This document shows, one piece after another, positions 29,843 to 40,693 of a DNA stretch of 64,000 nt. This DNA is from Amphibalanus amphitrite (taxonomy: Eukaryota; Arthropoda; Thecostraca; Balanomorpha; Balanidae), in assembly GCF_019059575.1 (NCBI RefSeq), contig NW_024883425.1:1-64000 (forward strand), given 5' to 3'. The notes below the pieces were generated by a model. It was given only the letters and a program-made list of their open reading frames with translations. It was not told where the DNA came from and ran no database searches. The translations under genes and the position numbers were made by a program. Positions within the stretch are counted from its first letter, which is position 1; each line of letters starts with the position of its first letter.

Positions 29843-30738
29843 ATACATGTCCTTAGTCTTTGCATAACAATGAAACTACAGTTCAAAATTGCTATTTAAA
29901 ATTATGTTGTAGCCTTCCTATGAGGAAAGTGTACCTGTACGAATATGAAAAAAATCTTAAATTGCAGAAGGCCCCTAATGAAGCGTCTCATAATCATAAA
30001 TACAAATCACCCAAGTTCATATACCCCAACTCCTCCTAACGCACACCCAGGGTCCAAACGCTTTCCTTATCATCAACACCCGCCCAAGCGCCTTCCCATA
30101 TCGGCGACCGTCGGGTTATCGGCATCGGCACCCCGCTGACCGCCACGTGGCCACCGATGGCGCCGATTACCCAGTCCGGGTGTGACCTCGATCTGTCATC
30201 GACATCGGGCGCCGCCGGGGGTGCGCGGCCCGACCGCACCTCCCCAGTCACACGGCATCTGCATTCGCGCGCCGGCCCGGAGGGGCGTGATACATGGCGC
30301 CGTTTCCCGGCCGGCCGGGCGGCGCGGCAGAAAAATCGCCCGCTTATGCGCCGGCCAGAGAGCGAGTCGCCGATGTTTCTCGCTGCGAACCGAGCGTGAA
30401 ATACGGTCACGTTTGAGGTGGCGCAGCCTCGCACGAGTTAGGCTGGGTGAGAGGGGGAGAAGGAGAGCGGAGAGGGAATGGAAGGAAAGTGAGAAAAGAG
30501 AGGATGCGAATGTAGGGTTATTTGCCGGCGAACGAAAGAGGCAGCCGATCAAAAGATGACTGCAAGGAGATGGACGCGATTGGGCAGGCAGAAAGATACA
30601 GACGCTGGCTTTGGCGACGGGATTGCAGTTTTGATCATAGCAGGTCTTTACAAAGTCCTAGAGAAGAGAGCGCTCGGGTGGTTGCGCTTGCGGGATATGT
30701 TAGAATATTGCATTTTCAATGGGGAATATTTGTTTCTG
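29843..30738. other. mGluR intron, GC-rich patch 30060-30430
   Basis: A CpG-dense block with overlapping frames on both strands, none recognisable. Confidence 0.5.
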
Positions 30739-32914
30739 GTCCCTAAAAAGCTGTTTCTGGCACCTAATTGCTGATCAGCCCCAAAATGCTTATTTGACCC
30801 TAATATCTGAATCTGGCACCTAATTGCTTCCACACAGCCTAAAGTTGCCAGATCGTCTAGTTGAACTCCGTATTTGCTGTTTGCTGATTCATCACCAAAA
30901 CCAAAACATCCAGCACCTATTTTATTCCACGTTTGCCTACCTAATTCGCGTAATTTTCCTGATTTTATGTATCCTAACAACATGAACGTTGCAGTCGGTG
31001 ATGTCAAGTGCCATTTTCGCCAGTGGAGATAATGATTAATGCCATTTCTAGCCAAAAGAGAATCACTAGCCAGCTATGGTGCAGCATAGCAAGACGCTCC
31101 TATACCAGCCCGCTATGTAGAGACTAGAGATTATTGCACCCTCAGCCATTTTAACGTGAAAAGTTTGGATCCGTCACTTCCAGCCAGGCTCTCAGGTCAT
31201 TAACTGGAGTAAAGCAAAATGTTAACTCTGAACAGACATGCCACGCAACCGGCCCTCTTTTCAATATTATTAGTTTTCTGCAATCATCGTCTGACTCATC
31301 TCGATCAAACGCAGCATCCGGTTTCTACAGGGGCGTTTGACTGACCGGCCACACAATAACCAAAAACAAAATCAAAGCTTCATGCACACAAATGACATAA
31401 GTAAGAAACGGATGAAAAAGGCACAACCACGGCACAACTCTGCGCGGCAAACAACGGACAATGTCCCACGCAAGATCCCGCGTTTCTTCAGCGGCCTTGA
31501 ACGGAATGAAAACAATACATTTCTTTTTTGGAGCTATTTGATGACGTCAAAAAATACAATACCCGTTTTAATGGTCAAAATCGAGACAATTACTCACAAA
31601 AATGTTTCCCTTTAAGCATTACAAATAAACGCTTTTAAATATTTGAATGACATTGTTTTTTTTTTCAAACAAATCAATATTATTTGCTTACTTAAACGTC
31701 ATATACAATGCTGAGATCACTACGGGGCTGTCTTAGAGTGTAGCTGCACTGGCAACCTTTAGACTAGACTCCAGGGGTCATTATACCAGAACAACATGAT
31801 TCTACCAGTCAGTAGGGGAAGTTGGGGGAACGCCGAAGACTTTTTTTCTGACGCCCGTAGCACGCAAGGTAGACAACATAAGCTATTCTTGTTGGCGTCA
31901 TTCGAGAGGCCAGTCTTTTGCCTTTCAAACATACCAGGCGCATTTGATGAATTCGCACACCGTTAAGCGCACAAACTAAAAATATCAAAGAAGTGACTTT
32001 TTCGGCGTTGCCCCGGACTGCGGGGAAAGCCGAAAATGGGAGAAATGATCTACGGGGAATGCCGACATTGATGTTTTGCCATTTTATCTCAAACTTTATC
32101 CAGAATTGATCAAAGCTGACACGCGTTTTAAGAGCTTGAGGACGCGGTGCACACTGGAAGTTATAATTGTGTGATATAATAAGAACATGCCAGGTAAATC
32201 ATTCCTTATAGGTAACAGGCCGTTGTGTCGGTTGAAAGTGTAATTTGTGTGACTAAAAATACGCGTTGCTATTCTACAGCAGTAAAGTCCACGTAGCGTG
32301 CTTTTAACACGTGCGTAATCGCACGTTTTCGGCATTACCCCAGCCTGCCATACTTTCATTTGCAGGCCCATAACTTTTCAACGTGCTGTATAAATTTCAA
32401 ATAGGCAGCACACTTATGCAAAGACATGCTAAAGATTACTTGACCGAATTGGCCAGACAAACGGTAGCATAATGAGTAAGAAATGCAGCTTCAAAGGCGC
32501 ATGTAGTACAAGGGAAACGTACCTTGAAAACGCTCTTGGCGCCCTCACAGTCGAAGTATTCCGAATGACGACTCGTAACAAACATGCGATAATTGTAGTC
32601 ACTTAAGCTTCAGAGCATCACTGACAGGTGGCATCCATGTCTTACGGTTTTCGAAATATCTCGAATTTCGGCTTTGCCCCAACTCCGGCATTGCCCCAAC
32701 TTCCCCTAGTTCATTTTTCTACTAGATTGGTGCTACGCTCAGCATTTAGGCGCCATATTCAGAAAAAAAGAGTAAGGCGTACCGATGGATAGGTGCCAGA
32801 AACAGCTAATTAAGGTCATTTTCCATGATTGGTGCTGGTATCCTCCAAATAGGTGCTGAGGACCAATTTTGGGGCGAGTCAGCTTTTAGGTGCCAGAAAT
32901 AGCTTTTCTGGGAC
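30739..32914. mobile_element. Outer element with ~49-bp imperfect inverted ends, hosting B2
   Basis: The left arm begins GTCCCTAAAAAGCTGTTTCT, and the right arm, read inward, GTCCCAGAAAAGCTATTTCT; both continue GGCACCTAA....GCTGA...GCCCCAAAAT. The motif TCTGGCACCTAATTGC recurs near the left end. The element carries MITE B2 at 31814-32706. No coding frame recognised. Confidence 0.65.
31814..32706. mobile_element. MITE family B, copy 2
   Basis: 893 bp with ends AGGGGAAGTTGGGG, inverse to copy 1. Flanks are AGT on each side, so the target duplication may be AGT or TA. It preserves the unoccupied TTAA at 32128-32131, where copy 1 carries element C. Confidence 0.83.
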
Positions 32915-34720
32915 GCAATTAAATGGCGTCCATTTTCAATTAACTATCGAGGAAAATGTCATTTGAAATTCTAACTACATATATCAAGATGTTCCTCGCT
33001 AGAGCGCTTCATACTATTTCTTCGAGCCATAAAAACGTTTAATTTTTCAGTAAGCTGCAAACTGACAACCACACTCAAATTAATAGGCAGTTGTTTGCAT
33101 ACGGCTATTGATAAGTTAGTCATAAAAACATAACCTTGACGATGAACAAGACATTGTTCGTTTATCACATTTTCCTCGCCTACAAAGGCCAGGTGTCATT
33201 GCATCAGTAATGGCCATTAATGGCGGTAATACAATCTTCATAAACCATAGTTATTTCCCCCATAAGCCCAGACCACTAACCATATGCTCGGACTATAATC
33301 AGCACGACCAAACAAATAATGAAATCGACCCGACCACGGGCCGTCTGCCATCTGCGTCCACCCCACCACCACCGCTCTCATCGCGGCGGCGGCGGCGGCG
33401 AGCCCCGCGCCGATATCGCCGCCTATCTGTCCCCAGTGACAAATCCGACGCATCCCCGGACGCGGCGGCGGCGCACATCGTGGCGCGGGGAGAGGGCCGT
33501 CGACGGCACGCCGGCCGACTGCCAAAGGTCGCCGAATGGCCGGCTCAGCGGAACGACCCGGCGCGAGGAGAGCAGCGGCGAGCGACGGCCGCCGCCGGCA
33601 CAATCAAATGGCCGAGCCCGGCTCCGGTCCCGGTTATTTAGAGGAGAGCTGCGGTCTTCATCATATGATAAAGGTGGAAATGCGAGCCAGGTAGACATGA
33701 TATAGTTGTGTAGCAGAGATGATGCAGGGCAGCAAATCGAGCATGTTGCCATACGATGCGCGGCTTATAGACGCTCATATCATATCCATGTTTGACAATT
33801 AGGGAAACAAAAGTGACTTTCTACCTTTGCCTTTCCTGTGCAAAACCTTGTTTCGCGTGTAGTTTTTTTTTTTGCCTAGGAATCCACGAGAAGACCGCTT
33901 TATGTGGGATTTGCCGATATTAAGTCAATAAGGATATTCTGTATGCGAAAAAAGTAAACGCAGCAATGCAAATTCTAGGTAAGAAAAAGTATGGACAAGA
34001 TACAACTTTTACCAACATAGGCGTATAACCAGTATGTATTGGTAGCTGTTCGCTTCTTTAGTGGGTCATGCATTGTTCAGAGGAAATGATATTGGTCAGT
34101 AGTCACGCCAAAAATCATCCGTACAGATCAATCCACCTACGTCAATGCAAAATACAATAAGTAAACACCACACCCACCCATTATATCAAACCCTAGTTCA
34201 AACGTAGAGCGGCCAGTCGTCTTGTGAAACCGCGGCAGGAAGCTCGGACGACTTGGCATTCCCGCGGCGGCGTCGCCGTCAGCTATATGACGTCTATCGG
34301 GCTGGAGCATCCGTTTGGCAGCGGCGCTCGTTATTGACTGCCTCAGATCCGGGACGGCCCTGCGGTTGTCGGCGAGCCCAGCGTTTCCGGGGGTTTGGGA
34401 TGGGTGAGGCAGGAGTGAGGCAGGGGTGAAAAGGCGCGAGGCAGGGGGGGGGGAAGAGGCGTGAAGAAGGGGGACGATGGTGTAAATTAAACCTTTTTCA
34501 ATTGGTTCTTGATACCAGCCTGAAATCTTATAGCGCTTATGCTGCTTATCGGTGTCAACAGCACTTTTTTACTATTGTTCCGTTTCCTTACTGTCGCAAA
34601 TGTAGCAGATTTGTTGTAACGGCGAAGAAGCATGCACGAACAAAACATTCAAGGCCCGGCACAATGAATGTTTTGAACTGCGTCAACAGTCTAACAAGCA
34701 CAAGTTTCACCTGCACCTAC
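32915..34720. other. mGluR intron, GC-rich patches
   Basis: GC-rich at about 33340-33640 (CGG-trinucleotide rich) and 34200-34470. Nothing coding seen. Confidence 0.5.
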
Positions 34721-34851
34721 CTGATATGTAGAACAATTGTAGCAGTGCCAGCAGCAGTTGACGTCCAAGAAGCGCCTGGCCTGGCCGTCCTGGCAGGGCA
34801 GACTGCAGACTGAGCTAGGTGGAGCCGGGGCGCCCATCTTGAACTGAATCT
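34721..34851 (-). CDS. mGluR: mGluR exon: cysteine-rich linker, first part
   Basis: A 131 bp exon (phase 1 in, phase 0 out) reading KIQFKMGAPAPPSSVCSLPC, then QDGQARRFLDVNCCWHCYNC and STYQ. This is the 'S.C..PC..G........CCW.C..C' pattern of the mGluR cysteine-rich domain, which couples ligand-domain closure to the membrane helices. The acceptor is gttccgcag and the donor CAG|gtaggt. The following intron is 13.9 kb, the longest here, and carries two large transposon assemblies. Confidence 0.93.
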
Positions 34852-35393
34852 CTGCGGAACGGAGGTCAGGTGATTAGAAAGCGGAAATCAGGTGGTCGGG
34901 ACGCTCAGTAAGATAGTCAGAACGCCGGGTAACGGGCATGAACCGAAGCAGGTAGGAAACTGAAGGAGTGCTGCTGTATATTATGCAATATCTTTAGCCC
35001 ATTTCTGCTAAATTATGAAGAAAGGTATCTTGAATATCCCGTCACCTGAAACTCGTCTTGATAGGATTTGCAAACGGGAAGTGCAGACAAAGGTTTCATT
35101 CCTTATCAACCGGGCTTGCAAAACAGCCTAGCTCGCCACGCGATGTCTCGGGACTGGGCTCTAATAGGCCCACGCAACGATTTTCTTTGCTTCTCATTGA
35201 TTTAGGCCTTCACTTGCCAACAAGGCCAAACAATGCACCTTTGATGTTTTTCAGAGATGCTTGAAGACATTCGCAAACTCGTGCTACGCTCTGGTTGACC
35301 TTTCGGTCCCAAGTGACTCGGAAACGCTTTTTCACATTGATGTGGGAGCAGCGGAATTTTTCTATGCATGGACTTCGATATTTCTATCAATAA

Positions 35394-36575
35394 CCCGCGC
35401 CCTGCTGGGGGGGGGGGGGGGGTGTTTGAACACCCCCTTGTGGTTTTTCGCGAATATCTCAAAAACGGCGGCCGTTTTTGGTACACCTTATCATACATCA
35501 ATTCTACACATGTTGTGAAAAATTTCAGACCAAGGTCATTCAAGGTCAGGTCACCAGGTCACTTGAAGTGACCTCACCTCATAAAAAGTTTCAATGTCTG
35601 TCATAGCTACACCGAGTGACCGATCGCTTTGAAACTTTCAGCGATTGCTAAGGGCAATAGCATGTACAAAATGTATATCTCAGAATTTTGATATCAATGA
35701 CCTAAGGTCAGGTCAATTTTGCGACCTCCCCATTATAAGTCAATGGGAGAAAATTGAAATGCTCCTCTTTTGGACGAAAGACATTATAAACAGTCCCAAA
35801 CACTGAATTACAAGTGGTTTAGACACACTGAACATGAAAATGGTGTCCGTGACCCCTGTGTATGTCCTGAGGTCATCTTAGGTCACGAATGGTATCTAAC
35901 AGTTTTTCGCAAATAACTTTTGATATAGGCATGCTAGAGCGATGAAAACGCCTTAGATGTGTTCAGCTCGACGATACGGATCGACTGATATGCAACATGA
36001 CCCTTTCCGGTCAGGTCATGACCTTGACCTGAGGTCAAATTTTCAAGTTGACCTTTCAAGGTCAACTTGAACGTGTTCCTCTCGTCTTGACGAGAGGAAC
36101 ACGATGCTGGTAAAAGTAAGCTCGTACAAGGCTTGGGTCAAAAGTTATTGCAGAAAACTGTTTCCGAAAAAATCGGCTATTTTTGCCGTTTTTACCCCCT
36201 GCAGGCAAAACCGTTGACGTTAGGTCAAATCTGAGAAAATTACTCAGAAAGGGCGTTAATAGGGCTATCGAATGCGCTTTTCCGCGGCGCTGTGGCTCTA
36301 TTGGTTCCCGAGTTATGCGTTGGCTTCTTGGAAATTGTCGACATTCGACCTGGAAATCGGCGAATTTTGCCTTCAATGACCTCTGGTGACCTGACCTTTG
36401 ACCTGACCAAAAAATTGACCGAAGTGATTTCTTCATTATTTTTGACGCTCTTTCGAACGCCGCCTTCCGCGTATCGCTACGTGGCCCGGGAGCCGAGTTA
36501 GAAGGGGGGGGGGTGTTCAAACACCCCCCCCCCCCAGCAGGGCGTGGAAATCCAGGACCCCCAGCCGGGCGCGGG
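35394..36575. mobile_element. TTAA-like element, family D
   Basis: 1182 bp flanked by ATAA on both sides. Ends are CCCGCGCCCTGCTGGGG and CCCGCGCCCGGCTGGGG. Hairpins GGGGGTGTTTGAACACCCCC and its complement follow the G-runs. AGGTCA and TCAAGGTCA clusters occur at 35529-35576 and 36006-36070. The motif CTATTGGTTCCCGAGTTATG is internal. It lies in the mGluR intron between exons 34721 and 37388. Confidence 0.84.
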
Positions 36576-36591
36576 ATAAAAGACTTGTACA

Positions 36592-36628
36592 GGATTAGGA
36601 TTAGGAGTAGGAGTAGGATTAGGATTAG
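36592..36628. repeat. (GGATTA)n / (GGAGTA)n short tandem repeat
   Basis: Six hexamer units just outside the right end of the transposon at 35394-36575. It resembles arthropod telomeric TTAGG but is a hexamer, so probably not telomere-derived. Confidence 0.85.
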
Positions 36629-36941
36629 ACTTCACTCATGACGGATATTACACATCTGCAAATAGTTGTTTGGTATTTAATGACTACATATTTGAACGTA
36701 CTCGTATGTATCGTTGGCCTGCTCTGCATGCCATTAGTTTTGGCGCACGCACGTATAAGACGAATGACGAACGTGAGACACAGACAGCAGTGACTAAATT
36801 AGTGTGCTGATCGCGCTCCGTCCCGCCCTGTCGCATTAGCTTCCACCATTAGAATGACGCATGACTCGCAGACATATTACGCATGGCGAGAAACTACCGA
36901 GAGAATTGTGTCACAAAGGAACCAGATCAGTCTCCATCTCC

Positions 36942-37100
<159 letters not shown>

Positions 37101-37387
37101 TTCTCTTTGTCTGTATCTCCTCCTTCGGTATGAAGAGAGTAATGTGAAATGATAATGAATAAAACATTTCTATCTCAATTTCAATCCACGCATAACCACA
37201 GAAAGAAGTGCTATTCAAATACAAACTAGTTATTTGGCAGCACCCTCATCACACGCACAGTGGTAACTTATAGATATATTCCTGCTTTGTACCCATTTCG
37301 TCCCTGGTATATAGCCTGAGAGCGACCCGATATTTGTGAGAGAAAACATCCCTCCAGCTGTGAAAAAGCGATCGTTGAACAACTTAC

Positions 37388-37537
37388 TGGACATGTTGAG
37401 CATCAGGTGATCGCCGTTGTACTCTCCGACCAGCTCCCAGCGGTACTGGCCCGGTGATACCTGTTTGAAGTGGATGATGCGGTACCGGGCGGGGCCGTCG
37501 CCCTGTTCGTCAAACTTGAACTGGTCGCCGCTCAAAC
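37388..37537 (-). CDS. mGluR: mGluR exon: ligand-binding domain end, FDEQGDGPARY
   Basis: A 150 bp exon starting and ending in phase 1. It encodes GLSGDQFKFDEQGDGPARYR followed by IIHFKQVSPGQYRWELVGEY and NGDHLMLNMS. FDE.GDGP.RY is among the most diagnostic motifs of the mGluR extracellular domain, lying just before the cysteine-rich linker. The acceptor is tattccag, preceded by a run of about a dozen C; the donor is CCA|gtaagt. The 114-bp-arm foldback at 37644-37922 begins only 107 bases upstream of the acceptor on the sense strand. Confidence 0.94.
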
Positions 37538-37643
37538 CTGGAATATTGCAGGGGGGGGGGGGGCAGAGGATGTAAATATTCCCCCAGGGAGGGGCGAGGG
37601 ATCGGGCTACTTATCGAAAATACTTGCAAGTTAACTGCGGGCA

Positions 37644-37922
37644 TGAGATGATGTTTTTTCGTACTCCAGCGTAGATGGGTAGCCATACGGCTGCCACGGT
37701 TGACAGTGATGACATCAGTCATCTTTTGCAAGCTCGTTAAAGATTTGGGCTATACGGCCCGTATAGCTATACGGCCCGTATAGTTAGGCCCGTATAGGGC
37801 TATAATCCCCGTATAGCCCAAATCTTTAACGAGCTTGCAAAAGATGACTGATGTCATCACTGTCAACCGTGGCAGCCGTATGGCTACCCATCTACGCTGG
37901 AGTACGAAAAAACATCATCTCA
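37644..37922. repeat. Foldback with ~114-bp arms in mGluR intron
   Basis: Arms 37644-37757 and 37809-37922 are reverse complements with no mismatch that I could see. The 51-base spacer consists of shorter palindromic GGCCCGTATAG copies. A 14-base direct repeat TAACTGCGGGCATG occurs at 37632-37645 and 37961-37974, framing the structure. Its right side lies about 105 bases from the acceptor of the exon at 37537. Confidence 0.92.
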
Positions 37923-39402
37923 CGCTCTCAGTCCCAGCGGATAAAAACAACACCTAAGAATAACTGCGGGCATGTTTCACTAAAAACCGGGTTACCTGAG
38001 ACATAAATCGAGCTACGTAAAACAAAGTTTATATCCTTCATTTGCACGCAGCCTGCCATTTGGGTACACAAAAGTGTGCAGTGCGGAGTCATTTCCCAAT
38101 CGACTGTCATTTTCTTTTCACTGCATATCGAGTCGACATTAGTTACTAATGATTTTCCACGCACAGCATCTGCATCTCATTTGTGTTTCTCAATGGACTG
38201 ATTTTCTGAGGCATTTCCAATATCAACGAGGCTTATTTCCCATCTGTGAAAAAGATTTCACTATCAGGGTCTATCAATTCCCTTCCGCATACACCGATCC
38301 AACAATAAATAGATGACAGCTTCAATTTTGCATTTGTAGAAGTTCCACTGAGCGGAGAATAACAGCAACATATGTCTGAAGTAACTGGCTTCTTGTACCT
38401 ATCTGATATCGTGAGCCAAAGTGCACGAAGCCTGTGTGATCTGCATTGCTTTGGACATCATTTCTAGTCGGCATATAGGTATAACATCCATTCATTCTTT
38501 ACACTGACATGGACAAGCTGCTCCGTATATGTTTGTGTTTTATTAGTAATTCATCGTCTGCCATGCAAAGTCAAAACGCATGAATAAATTGTACTGTGTA
38601 AAGGGCACACACATGAGCCTCTACACACCAAGGTGTATTGTGTAGCAACTAGCATGAACAGCACATAAGAGACGAAATGCACGCCTCAAATTTGAAATTT
38701 TGTTGTTAGCAGACTACTGGTAACATTGCTACTGGATAGATGCTTATGAATACATATATGTAGGTACCCAGCAAATAATATCAATGTTCATGATATGCCG
38801 AGATGTTGGAGGCTGCGGATTGCTGGTTTTCGCGGTCTATCTGGCGAAAGCTAATTTCCTCACACGTTTCTAACTGTTCATGTCATCTTCACGAATGGCT
38901 CCAAACGGAAATCAAGCGGAACTCCCAGAGCACACTAATGCGCCGCAGAGTTTAGGAGAGGACTATGACACGGTCAAGGTCACAGCCGTCTATACATCAC
39001 AGAATTACCACATCAATTAGGCTCTTTCGACAGCAAAATCGAAACACGGAATCAATGAGCTCCAATTACTTTCAACTGGACTCCGCCTGACCTTTCCACT
39101 CCCAACAAACGTGCCCCCATATGTTAACGTCATCATTGGGTCAGCATCCATCCATGTTCGGCTGGCACCCGCATCTGCGCGCTCAACACCCTCCTCCCCC
39201 TCCCCCTAGGAAGCCGGCGTCATGTTATCAGTACGGACACGGGCCGGCCGCCGGGCACTATCGGGGGACTCCACTCGGCACCCCCCCCCCCTACAGTGCC
39301 CCTCCCTCCCTAGCCGACATGGGGGCGACCGCCCGCGGGGTGTTGCTGGAGGCGAGACAGGGTGGGACAGTGTGGTCAATGGTCAAGGTGGATGTAAGTG
39401 GG

Positions 39403-39404
<2 letters not shown>
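37923..39404. other. mGluR intron, proline-rich frame at its right end
   Basis: Mostly unique AT-rich sequence. The plus-strand frame from 39121 encodes a Pro/Gly/His-rich stretch (LRAQHPPPPPPRKPASCYQY) before running into the GA tract. It is possibly chance in a GC-rich patch. Confidence 0.45.
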
Positions 39405-39483
<79 letters not shown>

Positions 39484-39504
39484 GAGGGTGAGAGGGAGAA
39501 AGGG
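39405..39504. repeat. (GA)n microsatellite in mGluR intron
   Basis: About 85 bases of pure GA followed by purine-rich decay, lying about 120 bases past the donor of the exon at 39628. Confidence 0.96.
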
Positions 39505-39627
39505 ATGAAGCACGATGAAGAGAGGACTGAAAAGCTGTGTTATTCTTCATAAAATAGTCCAGCAACGGTTGAACTATTTTTTAGCATTGTATCACATTAC
39601 CATGAACCTCAGGATTGCGGCACTCAC

Positions 39628-39734
39628 CTACAAACGTTACGTTCCTGAGGTATCCGAGCAGTTCAGGTCCGTTTACCGGAATCATTTCATTGCAGAGACC
39701 TGTGATGTTGCCGCACTTGCGCTGGTGCATATCC
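39628..39734 (-). CDS. mGluR: mGluR exon: ligand-binding domain, CGNITGLCNEM segment
   Basis: A 107 bp exon that completes a Lys codon and then reads DMHQRKCGNITGLCNEMIPV, ending LLGYLRNVTFV. It matches the mGluR block 'DMH..LC....GLC..M.P..G..LL.Y.RNV.F', with the paired cysteines that close a disulfide in the ligand domain. Sequons NIT and NVT are present. The acceptor is tttttag and the donor G|gtgagt. A long (GA)n tract on the plus strand (39405-39504) lies in the following intron, about 120 bases past the donor. Confidence 0.92.
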
Positions 39735-40518
39735 CTAAAAACGGTTACATTATTAGACACTTTGCGCTCAGGCATGCCAGACCATCAATGCAAAGAAGAG
39801 CGCAAACACACAATTTGTGATTATCCCTGTGCTGTGTTCATCAAATGCGTTACCGTTGTAGCGTGTAAACGGCCGAACACGGGACACTTTCTGTCTCACT
39901 ACAGCTGAGGTAAGTGATTGAGTTACACCAGCAGTAGAAGCGAGGATCACGTGATCAGATAGTGACGGTTTTAATCCATAACGACACGCGATATTGTCAT
40001 TGGAGTATGTATACCGCGGTCTATCCGTCTACCGGGATAACGACAGTTAGCCAAAACCAATGTTGCGGGCCCAATGCGCACCCTACGGTCTCCAAGTCAT
40101 AGAAAACCGCCCATTGCTCACAGTTTAAATTTCGATAAATGTCTCTTCAGAGGGTTGCAAGTTGTTTCAGCAAGTTGTTGTTGTGTCCAAAATATTTGTT
40201 TCTCCCATGACCGTAGGCATACCCGGCAAATTACAAGCCGTTGCTGAAAGAAAGTGGACTGGGTGGCCTCACTCTTACCAACCACCGATATCGTCCAGCC
40301 TTCAACTAGAAAGTTTCCGATAAGATAAATTCTTCCGTGCGCTGTTTTTCACTACATAAATTCCCAACTTCTCGCAATCAGGTCACTTCCTAAACTGAGG
40401 TGCTTTCAACTTTCTGACAAATACGTCCTATTTATGCTGTTTTTCCACCCACAAATCCCCAGAACTTCTCTTTCTGCGGCGACAAGTTACCCCGTTCTCG
40501 GCACTTTGGTCCACTCAC
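39735..40518. other. mGluR intron, 784 bp
   Basis: Intron between the exons at 40519-40693 and 39628-39734. No repeat or gene recognised in it. Confidence 0.7.
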
Positions 40519-40693
40519 TTGAAGGCATGTGCGAACGCCATGACGGCATCGCTGACGAACTGCAGCTGGGCCTCGAACTGAGTGTTGTTCCTGGTAACCG
40601 GCTCGTGCCCAGTACAGTTGCGCGTGTACAGCTCGTTGTAGATGGTCGATGGCGAGTCAGGAAACTTACACTCGAACTTGTGCTCCCAGTACT
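40519..40693 (-). CDS. mGluR: mGluR exon: ligand-binding domain, EYWEHKFEC segment
   Basis: An exon of 175 bp (phase 1 in, phase 2 out). Joined to the previous exon it reads NPWFTEYWEHKFECKFPDSP, and it ends QLQFVSDAVMAFAHAF. The W/F/C spacing and the 'FV..AV.A.AHA' helix are characteristic of mGluR ligand domains. NCT and NNT are N-glycosylation sequons. The residue three before FVSDAV, lysine in glutamate-activated receptors (K409 of mGluR1, by my recollection of the alignment), is Gln, encoded at 40566-40568. The acceptor is gtttcag and the donor CAA|gtgagt. Confidence 0.92.

Noticed and set aside
36592-36628. Interstitial telomere repeat
   Set aside because: Unit is the hexamer GGATTA/GGAGTA, not the arthropod pentamer TTAGG, and it is only six units beside a transposon.
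39121-39405. Proline/histidine-rich plus-strand frame resembling a transcription-factor linker
   Set aside because: Only low-complexity resemblance; ends in a GA microsatellite; could not find partner exons.
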